Shown here: positions 1 through 5,415 of the stretch, one piece after another
Layout of the letters: each line of letters starts with the position of its first letter
Numbering within the stretch: the stretch's first letter is position 1
Source: an uncultured Lachnospiraceae bacterium
Lineage (GTDB): Bacteria > Bacillota > Clostridia > Lachnospirales > Lachnospiraceae
Direction: 5' to 3'
Assembly: GCA_946627575.1 (NCBI GenBank)
Contig: CAMOVS010000086.1
Coordinates: forward strand, 1-6,257
Length of the DNA: 6,257 bases
Program-made: the position numbers and the translations under genes
The notes under the pieces: model-generated
The model's database searches: none
Seen by the model: the letters and a program-made list of their open reading frames with translations, nothing else
Told to the model about the DNA's origin: nothing

Positions 1-140
1 CTTCCAGCACGGAAACATCCACTGGATGTTTCCTTAGCACGCTAAGGCGTCATGTCGTGGCGGGCCCCAAGATCAATTATTCACGATTATGCAAGCATAT
101 CGTGAAAATTGACCTTTTGACCCTGATATCATAATATAAA
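1..140. repeat. Dense inverted-repeat region, candidate interspersed intergenic repeat
   Basis: This non-coding stretch holds three hairpins in a row. The arm GGAAACATCC (11-20) pairs perfectly with GGATGTTTCC (24-33). CCTTAGC (32-38) pairs with GCTAAGG (41-47). A long imperfect stem spans 73-112, where TTCACGAT (80-87) pairs with ATCGTGAA (99-106) and TATGC pairs with GCATA near the tip. TTGACC then occurs twice with an 8-base period (109-114, 117-122). No stem is followed by a clean T-run, so none is a convincing terminator. The density of palindromes suggests a REP- or MITE-like intergenic repeat that may continue left of the window. That it is repeated in the genome is inference and cannot be seen here. 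Confidence 0.4.
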
Positions 141-170
141 AATACAAAACCTATGTCAATAAAGTCATAA

Positions 171-182
171 GCCCCATGGGGC
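171..182. repeat. 12-bp perfect palindrome GCCCCATGGGGC
   Basis: A perfect self-complementary GC-rich 12-mer lies about 33 bp upstream of the -35 box of the sigma-like/dnaG promoter. No T-tract follows on either strand, so a terminator is unlikely. It could be a protein-binding site or part of the upstream repeat region; function unknown. Confidence 0.35.
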
Positions 183-214
183 GGCAGATTATTGATGAGG
201 AAGGCAAATCGGGA

Positions 215-243
215 TTGAACATATGTTCGAGATGTGTTATAAT
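215..243 (+). promoter_or_regulatory. SigA-type promoter of the sigma-like/dnaG/trmK operon
   Basis: The -35 box TTGAAC (215-220) is separated by exactly 17 bp from the -10 box TATAAT (238-243). A TG one base upstream of the -10 (235-236) makes it an extended -10. Transcription would start near 250, leaving a leader of about 25 nt before the first gene. No other credible promoter is seen before dnaG or trmK, so this one probably serves all three genes. Confidence 0.85.
216..229. promoter_or_regulatory. LexA (SOS) operator overlapping the -35 box and spacer
   Basis: TGAACATATGTTCG contains the perfect 12-bp palindrome GAACATATGTTC (217-228). It matches 13 of 14 positions of CGAACATATGTTCG, a sequence fitting the known Bacillus/Clostridia LexA (DinR) consensus of the form CGAAC-N4-GTTCG. 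It overlaps the last bases of the -35 and the first part of the spacer, where a bound repressor would block RNA polymerase. The sequence match and placement are seen directly; LexA control is inference. The Escherichia coli rpsU-dnaG-rpoD operon is also reported to carry a LexA site, which gives a precedent. Confidence 0.75.
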
Positions 244-261
244 GACAGACAGTATAAAAGC

Positions 262-267
262 AGGAGG
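262..267 (+). promoter_or_regulatory. Shine-Dalgarno AGGAGG deciding a TTG start
   Basis: AGGAGG ends 8 nt before TTG at 276-278, the ideal distance. An ATG at 271-273 is only 3 nt from it and, in its own frame, hits a stop after four codons. TTG is therefore the most likely start of the sigma-like gene. The overlapping mini-ORF could slightly damp initiation. Confidence 0.75.
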
Positions 268-275
268 AAAATGTT

Positions 276-1091
276 TTGCAGATAGATCAGAAACTGTTCA
301 TGGAAAGAGTCCAGAGCCTTGAGAGGGAGGCCAAAGCCCGCGGATCCCGGATTGCTCCGGAGACTATAGAGGAGGCATTTCGGGATATGGCCTGTACGGA
401 CCGGCAGATGGAGGAGATCTGCCGTTATCTGGAGGCAAGGCAGGTTAGTATTGAAGGACGTGAGAAACCGGTGGATGAAGACCCCTCCGACCGGAGAATC
501 CGGACCAGGGAGAGCAAGCGGGATCAGGATATGGTCCGTCTCTACATGGATGAGATGCAGTCCGCCTTCCGCTTTTCCCGGGGTCAGGAGGAAGACCTGA
601 TCCTCCGCCTCTGCGATGGGGACGATCAGGCCCGGGATCTGCTGGTGGAGGGCTACCTGCCCCTGGCCCTGGAGATTGCAGGAGCATACCGGGGGAAAGG
701 TCTGCAGCATTCCGACCTGATTCAGGAGTGTAATCTGGGTCTTTTGATGGCCATCAGCAATTATTCTGAGGAAGCTTTGGATTATGAGCCCGACCGCCCT
801 TCTTCTGCGGACCCTGCACGATTCCGGGAGTATCTGGAAGAGGCCATCTGCGCCCACCTGGAGGAGGAGCTGTCAGACTATACGGAGTCGATGAAGTCCG
901 CCCGAAAGATGGTTCGTCAGATGAACCGGCTCAACGATACGGCGGAAGCCTTTGCCCGCGATTACGGCAGGGGAGCATCGCCGGAGGAGCTGGCAGACCG
1001 GATGGGCATGGCTGTGGATGAAGTACGCCGGCTTATGAAGTCCTCCCTTGATGCCATTCAGGTTCTGGAGACCGGACGTTTTGATCTGTAG
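276..1091 (+). CDS. Degenerate primary-sigma-factor paralogue lacking promoter-recognition regions
   Basis: This 271-residue protein aligns with RpoD/SigA. Residues 1-58 resemble region 1.1, 84-113 region 1.2, 114-163 regions 2.1-2.2 and 213-265 region 3. Core-binding positions of region 2.2 are kept: DLIQECN at 147-153 corresponds to sigma70 D403, Q406, E407 and N409. Residues 183-219 align without gaps to region 2.3-2.4, but the promoter-melting tryptophans W433/W434 are E189/A190, Q437 is A193, T440 is E196, and the extended -10 contacts H455/E458 are K211/R214. An acidic, Pro-containing insert (164-182) precedes this. Region 3.2 and all of region 4 (-35 binding) are absent; the protein ends just after region 3. 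The frame is intact, so it looks like a maintained protein, not debris. It is probably the first gene of an operon with dnaG. A role in binding core RNA polymerase without promoter recognition is inference; a decaying rpoD duplicate is the alternative. TTG start chosen from the AGGAGG spacing. Confidence 0.8.
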   Translation: MQIDQKLFMERVQSLEREAKARGSRIAPETIEEAFRDMACTDRQMEEICRYLEARQVSIEGREKPVDEDPSDRRIRTRESKRDQDMVRLYMDEMQSAFRFSRGQEEDLILRLCDGDDQARDLLVEGYLPLALEIAGAYRGKGLQHSDLIQECNLGLLMAISNYSEEALDYEPDRPSSADPARFREYLEEAICAHLEEELSDYTESMKSARKMVRQMNRLNDTAEAFARDYGRGASPEELADRMGMAVDEVRRLMKSSLDAIQVLETGRFDL

Positions 1092-1242
1092 CGTCCGTCC
1101 GATTGCGGATGCGGTCGGCTTGGCACTGGCGCTTTGCGGCGACGGATGATCGATGACAGACTGGCCGCTGATCAGCTATCTGGCAATGAGGACCGGATGC
1201 AGGTGCAATAGGGAGTGAAACACAGACAGGGAGGATGCCGGG

Positions 1243-3024
1243 ATGCGCTATGAAGAGAATCTGATCGAAGAGATCCGGGAAAGAAACGATATCGTTGATG
1301 TGATCTCTTCCTATGTCAATCTTAAGAAGAAAGGGGCGGATTATTTCGGCCTCTGCCCCTTCCATAATGAAAGAACGCCATCCTTTTCCGTCAGCCGGAA
1401 CAAGCAGATGTTTTACTGCTTTGGCTGCCATAAGGGCGGGAATGTCTATACTTTCCTCATGGAATATAACCGCATGTCCTTCTACGAAGCCATGGAGGAC
1501 CTGGCTGGCCGGGCCGGGATTGAGATCCCGGAGCGGGAGATGACGGACCAGGAGCGGAGGGCCCAAGATGCCCGGATCCGGCTTAAGGAGATGAACCGAT
1601 ACGCGGCGGTCTATTATCATGCGGTATTGAAGAGCCCGAGAGGGGCCAGGGCGATGGATTACCTGAAGAACCGGGGGCTTACCGATGAGACCATCAACCA
1701 TTTTGGACTGGGTTATGCCGACATCGGCCGGGACCATCTTTATCATTATCTGAAGGACAAGGGATTCTCCGATGAAGAGATGAAGGATTCCTCCCTGGTT
1801 ACCATAGATTCGGTTAAGGGAAGCTATGATCGCTTCTTTAACAGGGTTATGTTCCCCATCATGGACGTGAGCCGGCGGGTGATCGGATTTGGCGGCCGGG
1901 TTATGGGGGAGGGGGAACCCAAATACCTGAACTCCCGCGAGACGGTCCTGTTTGACAAGGGGCGCAATCTCTACGGACTTCAGTATGCCAAGCAAAGCCG
2001 GGAGAGGGCCCTGATTCTTTGTGAAGGTTATATGGATGTCATTTCTCTCCACCAGGCCGGCTTTACCAATGCCGTGGCTCCTCTTGGGACCGCTTTTACC
2101 ACAGGTCAGGCCAGCCTGCTCAAGCGCTATACCAAGGAGGTAGTGCTTTCTTTTGATAGCGATGGAGCGGGAGTGAACGCTGCCCTGCGGGCCCTTCCTA
2201 TGCTGAGGGAGGCCGGGCTTTCAGCCAGAGTTCTGTCTATGAAGCCCTGCAAGGATCCGGATGAACTGATCAAGGAATACGGGGCACAGGAGTATGCAAA
2301 GAGGATTAAGGAAGCTGCCGCCGGAAGGATGTTTGAGATGGAGATCCTGGAGGGTCAGTATGATCAGACTGATCCGGAGGGGAGAACCCGTTTTATCAGA
2401 GCCATCGCAGAGAAACTTGCCGGCATCGATGAGGCCGTGGAGAGGGGAGTCTACATGGATGCTGCGGCGAACCGTTTTATGGTTCGCAGAGCCGATCTGG
2501 AAGAGCTGGTGAATAAGATGGGCCGCATTCTGGACCGCAGCCGGGCCAATCAGCAGTATAAGAAGGCACCGGAGACGGAGAGTCGGCGGGAGACCCGCCG
2601 ACAGAACCAGAAGAACCAGCCTCAGAAGCTCCTTCTTACCTATCTGGTGGAGAAACCGGAGATCTATCCCGGGATCCGGCAGGTGGTCGGACCGGAGGAT
2701 TTTATCCTCCCCCTTTATCATTCGGTGGCCCTGATGATCTTTGATCAGCTGGACCGGGGAGAAGACCTGAATCCCGCCAGAATCGTCAGCTGCTTTCCGG
2801 ATGCCGGAGACCAGGAAAGGGTAGCCGAGCTTTTCCATACCCATCTGGATTATGAACCCCTGCCGGAGGATCGGGATAAAGCCCTGACCGAGATCATTCG
2901 TAAGATCAGGCTGGCGGCCATCGATGAGAAGATGAGGCATACGACGGATATTGTGAAGGCCCAGGAGCTGATGGCAGAGAAGAGCAGGGTTCAGAGAATG
3001 AAGCTCAGGATATGGGGGGAATGA
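1243..3024 (+). CDS. dnaG: DNA primase DnaG
   Basis: DnaG makes the short RNA primers used by the replisome, recruited by the replicative helicase. The 593-residue length is normal for the family. The N-terminal CHC2 zinc finger is complete (C38, H41, C59, C62), followed by the RNA-polymerase catalytic core. The TOPRIM metal-binding residues are visible: E261 in EGYMD, and D305 and D307 in the DSD motif, with APLGTAFT between them. Residues from about 440 to the end form the helical helicase-binding domain, preceded by a charged, Gln/Arg/Lys-rich linker (about 425-460). AGGGAGG (1228-1234) lies 8 nt before the ATG. The gene follows the sigma-like gene by 151 bp with no terminator or separate promoter seen, and is 4 bp from trmK, so co-transcription is likely. 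The usual rpoD neighbour downstream is missing. Confidence 0.97.
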   Translation: MRYEENLIEEIRERNDIVDVISSYVNLKKKGADYFGLCPFHNERTPSFSVSRNKQMFYCFGCHKGGNVYTFLMEYNRMSFYEAMEDLAGRAGIEIPEREMTDQERRAQDARIRLKEMNRYAAVYYHAVLKSPRGARAMDYLKNRGLTDETINHFGLGYADIGRDHLYHYLKDKGFSDEEMKDSSLVTIDSVKGSYDRFFNRVMFPIMDVSRRVIGFGGRVMGEGEPKYLNSRETVLFDKGRNLYGLQYAKQSRERALILCEGYMDVISLHQAGFTNAVAPLGTAFTTGQASLLKRYTKEVVLSFDSDGAGVNAALRALPMLREAGLSARVLSMKPCKDPDELIKEYGAQEYAKRIKEAAAGRMFEMEILEGQYDQTDPEGRTRFIRAIAEKLAGIDEAVERGVYMDAAANRFMVRRADLEELVNKMGRILDRSRANQQYKKAPETESRRETRRQNQKNQPQKLLLTYLVEKPEIYPGIRQVVGPEDFILPLYHSVALMIFDQLDRGEDLNPARIVSCFPDAGDQERVAELFHTHLDYEPLPEDRDKALTEIIRKIRLAAIDEKMRHTTDIVKAQELMAEKSRVQRMKLRIWGE

Positions 3025-3028
3025 TCGT

Positions 3029-3901
3029 ATGGTTCTGTCAAAGAGGTTAAAGACGGTGGCTGAGGCAGTTACACCGGGAAGCCGGGTGGCTGATGTGGGG
3101 ACAGACCATGCCTATGTGCCCATCTGGCTGATCGAGCAAGGTCTGGTGCCGCTGGCTATCGCATCGGATGTTAAGGAAGGTCCTTTGTCCAGAGCGGAGA
3201 ATCATATAAGAGAGCAGGGGCTGGAAGATAGGATCAGGACCAGGTTAGGAAGCGGCCTGGAGCCCCTGGATCCGGAGGAGGTTGACACTGTGATCATGGC
3301 CGGCATGGGCGGTGATCTGATCTGCCGTCTTCTGGAAGCCCGAACGGAATTCTTTTCCAGGGGGCGGGAGCTGATTCTCCAGCCCCAGTCCGAGTGGTTC
3401 AAGGTCCGCCGCATCCTTCACAGATACAATTACCGGATCGACCGGGAGTGGATGGTTTATGAGGACGGACACTATTATTTGATTATAAGGGGACTTCCTG
3501 GACAGGAGACCTTTGATTCTGAGGTAGATTATCTATATGGAAGGTATCTGGCAGACAGGAGAGACCCGGTTCTGCTTGATTATCTGAAGAAGGAGTACCG
3601 GAAGAAAGAAAGCATATTACAGACTCTGGAAAAGCAGCTTGGCAGCGGCAGCCGGCCATCTTCTGAGCAAGCCGCGAAAGATAATCTGAATACGAATCTG
3701 AATAAGAATACTAGGGAGAAGGATACTATGAATCATGATAATGGGGCCAAAGAGTATGAGAACAAAGATAATGTGAAAAACAATAAGGATTTGGAAGATA
3801 GACAAGAGGAGACCAGGATATCTGATGTCAGAGAGAAGATTATAAGGGACCGTATCCGGGAGATATCCGGAGAGATGGAGAAAATCGCGGAAAAGATGTA
3901 G
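3029..3901 (+). CDS. trmK: tRNA (adenine(22)-N1)-methyltransferase TrmK with C-terminal insertion
   Basis: TrmK uses S-adenosylmethionine to methylate N1 of adenine 22 in the tRNA D-arm. The Rossmann-like domain is at residues 1-160: motif I VADVGTDHAY (20-29), an acidic residue in ASDVKEGPL (45-53), the MAGMGG motif (90-95) and LQPQ (117-120). Residues about 165-205 and 263-290 look like the two helices of the C-terminal coiled-coil hairpin of the family. Between them lies an unusual hydrophilic Asn/Lys/Asp/Glu-rich stretch (about 206-262) encoded by visibly A-rich DNA. Family members are usually near 230 residues; this one has 290. A Shine-Dalgarno-like AGGGAGAAGGA precedes an in-frame ATG at 3728. 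The start is supported by GGGGGGA 8 nt upstream, at the end of dnaG. Close coupling to dnaG is typical, although rpoD normally stands between them. Confidence 0.93.
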   Translation: MVLSKRLKTVAEAVTPGSRVADVGTDHAYVPIWLIEQGLVPLAIASDVKEGPLSRAENHIREQGLEDRIRTRLGSGLEPLDPEEVDTVIMAGMGGDLICRLLEARTEFFSRGRELILQPQSEWFKVRRILHRYNYRIDREWMVYEDGHYYLIIRGLPGQETFDSEVDYLYGRYLADRRDPVLLDYLKKEYRKKESILQTLEKQLGSGSRPSSEQAAKDNLNTNLNKNTREKDTMNHDNGAKEYENKDNVKNNKDLEDRQEETRISDVREKIIRDRIREISGEMEKIAEKM

Positions 3902-3949
3902 ATAAGCTGCTATCGGCAGTTGAGGACACCGATCCGGGAACCGGCCCTT

Positions 3950-3994
3950 GATTGCTGCAATTCGGGACCCCCTCTGGATTACTGCAATTCGGGA
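3950..3994. repeat. Two-copy direct repeat, 18 nt with 27-bp period
   Basis: GATTGCTGCAATTCGGGA (3950-3967) and GATTACTGCAATTCGGGA (3977-3994) differ at one base. They lie in the 117-bp gap between the converging trmK and rnpB 3' ends. Short hairpins can be drawn here, but neither strand shows a stem followed by a T-run, so no classical terminator is called. Confidence 0.7.
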
Positions 3995-4018
3995 ACCGTC
4001 CCACAATTGTCCAATAGT

Positions 4019-4375
4019 TCAGAGCCGGACGATAAGCCGGGTTCTGTCGTGAATGATCATCTGTCTAGGCCTGCCGTTGCCGGCAGGCTCTGGCGACCCA
4101 CCTGAAAACGATCCGGGCCGGATCATGGTTTTCTTCTCGGTCTTGCTTCGGGTGAGGTTTACATGGCATCCCCTGTTACCAGGAGATCGGTGGGCTCTTA
4201 CCCCGCCTTTCCACCCTTACCACGCGGAAGCCGCGGGCGGTATATCTCTGTTGCACTATCTTTGGAGTCACCTCCACCGGACGTTATCCGGCACCCTGCC
4301 CTGTGAAGCCCGGACTTTCCTCCCCTCCGGCCTTTCGGCCCCTGGAGGAGCGATCATTTATCCGACTCTGAACAC
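4019..4375 (-). ncRNA. rnpB: RNase P RNA, bacterial type A
   Basis: This is the catalytic RNA that, with the RnpA protein, removes 5' leaders from pre-tRNAs. Read on the minus strand it contains the hallmark blocks of type A RNase P RNA in order: GAGGAAAGTCCGGGCTTC, ACAGGGCAGGGTGCCGG, AGTGCAACAGAGA, GGTAAGGGTGGAAAGGCGG, GGTAAGAGCCCACCG, GGCCTAGACAGATGA and ACGACAGAACCCGGCTTAT. Helix P1 forms between 4371-4361 and 4029-4019 (11 bp with one G-U). A strong hairpin with a GCAA tetraloop (4069-4088) fits P18. The 5' end is set by the promoter at about 4375 and the 3' end by P1, giving roughly 357 nt. The 3' end may differ by a few bases. Confidence 0.96.
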
Positions 4376-4381
4376 TCGCAT

Positions 4382-4410
4382 ATAGTAACAAATGAGCTGG
4401 GAATCGTCAA
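4382..4410 (-). promoter_or_regulatory. rnpB promoter
   Basis: On the minus strand, TTGACG (4410-4405) is followed after 17 bp by TACTAT (4387-4382), with a TG one base before the -10 as an extended -10 element. The predicted transcription start near 4375 places the RNA 5' end just before helix P1. Confidence 0.8.
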
Positions 4411-4423
4411 GGCATGCAGGCTA

Positions 4424-4452
4424 TTGCCAATCATTCCGATTTGGATTATAAT
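4424..4452 (+). promoter_or_regulatory. Response-regulator promoter, divergent from rnpB
   Basis: TTGCCA (4424-4429), a 17-bp spacer and a perfect TATAAT (4447-4452) give a predicted start near 4459, 24 nt before the ATG at 4483. The -35 box is only 13 bp from the -35 box of the opposing rnpB promoter (4405-4410), so polymerases at the two promoters would compete for space. Confidence 0.75.
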
Positions 4453-4482
4453 GATGAAAAGTCTGCACGAAAGGATGGTAAT

Positions 4483-5193
4483 ATGGAAAATAACATCAGT
4501 ATTCTGGTTGTTGATGATGATAAAGAGATCGCGGATCTTGTCGAAATATATCTCGTCAATGACGGATATTCCGTTTTCAAAGCTTCTGATGGCGAAGAGT
4601 GCATCAGAACCTATCGTGAGCACCCGGAGATTCGTATGATCATCCTTGATATTATGATGCCGGGCATCGACGGGCTGGAGGTCTGCCGCCAGATCAGAAA
4701 GACCAGCAATGTCCCCATACTTATGCTTTCCGCTAAGGCGGAGGATATGGATAAGATTGTCGGATTCGGAACCGGCGCCGATGATTACCTGACCAAGCCC
4801 TTCCATCCCCTGGAGCTCCTGGCCAGAGTCAAGTCTCAGATGAAGAGATATACTTCTCTGCAGCCCGATCAGAGCAAGGATAAGGATTCGAAAGAAGAAA
4901 TTGTGATCCAGGATCTGGTGATCAACCGGTCCGCCCATACTGTCAAGAAGGGCAGCAAGGAGATTGCGCTTACTCCCATCGAGTTCGGAATTCTTTATCT
5001 TCTGGCTTCTCACAAGGACCGGGTATTCAGCACGGATGAGATCTTTGAGCGGGTTTGGAATGAAAAGGTATACGAGGTCAATAATACCGTGATGGTCCAT
5101 ATAAGAAGACTGCGGGAGAAGATCGAGGATAATTCCAGAAGTCCCAAGATTCTCAAGACTGTCTGGGGCGTCGGCTATAAGATCGAAGGATGA
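4483..5193 (+). CDS. OmpR/PhoB-family response regulator (VanR-like), no adjacent kinase
   Basis: This is a 236-residue two-component response regulator that acts as a DNA-binding transcription factor. The receiver domain spans residues 4-118: acidic pocket D11-D13, phospho-acceptor D56 in LDIMMPGIDG, switch residues S83 and Y101, and conserved K104-P105. A charged linker (about 124-137) leads to the OmpR-type winged helix (about 138-236), with TPIEFGILYLL, the VMVHIRRLREKI recognition helix and the closing WGVGYKI wing. The start is ATG 4483, with AGGA 7 nt upstream and a promoter at 4424-4452. An in-frame ATG at 4414 lies upstream of that promoter's start site and is rejected. All phosphorylation residues are intact, so it should be a working regulator, but no histidine kinase gene follows; a terminator does. 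Its partner must be encoded elsewhere or may lie outside the window. Target genes are unknown. Confidence 0.93.
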   Translation: MENNISILVVDDDKEIADLVEIYLVNDGYSVFKASDGEECIRTYREHPEIRMIILDIMMPGIDGLEVCRQIRKTSNVPILMLSAKAEDMDKIVGFGTGADDYLTKPFHPLELLARVKSQMKRYTSLQPDQSKDKDSKEEIVIQDLVINRSAHTVKKGSKEIALTPIEFGILYLLASHKDRVFSTDEIFERVWNEKVYEVNNTVMVHIRRLREKIEDNSRSPKILKTVWGVGYKIEG

Positions 5194-5219
5194 GAGGGAA
5201 AGCAGAATAATGATAATAA

Positions 5220-5268
5220 CCCGGGCAGATTCACCTGTAAGTTGTGAGATGAACTGCCCGGGCTCTTT
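5220..5268 (+). terminator. Rho-independent terminator after the response regulator, possibly bidirectional
   Basis: CCCGGGCAG (5220-5228) pairs perfectly with CTGCCCGGG (5254-5262) around a 25-nt loop that can pair further at its base (ATTCA with TGAA). On the + strand it is followed by CTCTTTTAT. On the minus strand it is followed by TTATTATCATTATTC, so it could also end transcription of the small minus-strand ORF at 5268-5348. The long loop and short T-run lower certainty. Confidence 0.65.
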
Positions 5269-5348
5269 TATGCATTGGAGAAAGAGGAAACGATAAGAGC
5301 TTTGCGCGCTTCCTCTACTGCTTTCAGCTGTTTTTTCAGATCATCCAT
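5268..5348 (-). CDS. Candidate 26-residue small protein
   Basis: Unrecognised small ORF: ATG at 5348-5346, stop TAA at 5270-5268. GAAAGGAG (5366-5359) lies 10 nt before the ATG, a strong ribosome-binding sequence at a slightly long distance. The peptide begins MDDLKKQLKAVEEARKAL and looks like one charged amphipathic helix ending in a short Ser/Asn tail. The stop is followed within 6 nt by the GC-rich hairpin at 5262-5220, so ribosome binding site, ORF and terminator line up on the minus strand. An in-frame ATG at 5381 would add 11 residues but has a poorer Shine-Dalgarno. The minus-strand promoter is unclear: TTGAAA occurs upstream, but the -10 at 17 bp is poor. It could also be a chance ORF. 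Confidence 0.35.
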   Translation of the reverse strand: MDDLKKQLKAVEEARKALIVSSFSNA

Positions 5349-5390
5349 GGAATGTAAACTCCTTTCATAATCGCCTGACATGCAGGGGGA

Positions 5391-5410
5391 GAATCCTCCA
5401 GAGGAGGTTC
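5391..5410. repeat. Short GC-rich hairpin CCTCC-AGA-GGAGG
   Basis: GAA-CCTCC and GGAGG-TTC pair with one bulged T around a 3-base loop. The hairpin lies between the small minus-strand ORF and the lipoprotein promoter. On the minus strand it would fall in the leader of the small ORF, where a GGAGG could be sequestered. On the + strand it is upstream of the lipoprotein promoter. No T-run follows. Confidence 0.4.
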
Positions 5411-5415
5411 TGTAA

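Noticed and set aside
3..137. 44-codon open frame that might be the tail of an upstream gene
   Set aside because: It runs through the hairpins and shows no domain-like sequence; it looks like a chance frame in a structured intergenic repeat.
109..140. Possible promoter using the tandem TTGACC boxes with CATAAT or TATAAA
   Set aside because: Spacings of 15, 20 or 12 bp do not fit; the promoter at 215-243 is far better.
237..857. 206-residue open frame on the minus strand over the sigma-like gene
   Set aside because: Shadow of the + strand gene, which has a promoter, a Shine-Dalgarno and clear sigma homology.
276..1091. Calling this gene an ordinary sigma factor or rpoD
   Set aside because: Region 4 is absent and the -10 melting tryptophans are replaced, so promoter-specific initiation as a normal sigma factor is not supported.
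1146..1211. 21-codon ORF in the spacer before dnaG
   Set aside because: No ribosome binding site and no recognisable content; chance ORF in GC-rich DNA.
1033..2052. 339-residue open frame on the minus strand
   Set aside because: Lies antisense to dnaG with the mirror-image codon pattern of a GC-rich gene, no Shine-Dalgarno and no recognisable domain; dnaG on the + strand is certain.
2221..2940. 239-residue minus-strand open frame
   Set aside because: Antisense to the dnaG C-terminal domain; no homology or start signals.
4053..4385. 110-residue + strand open frame
   Set aside because: It is the complement of the RNase P RNA gene, whose conserved blocks and P1 helix fully explain the sequence.
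4414..4482. Upstream ATG giving a 23-residue extension of the response regulator
   Set aside because: It precedes the predicted transcription start (about 4459), overlaps the promoter and has no Shine-Dalgarno; receiver domains start near the 4483 ATG.
4354..5100. 248-residue minus-strand open frame
   Set aside because: Antisense to the response regulator, which has all family motifs.
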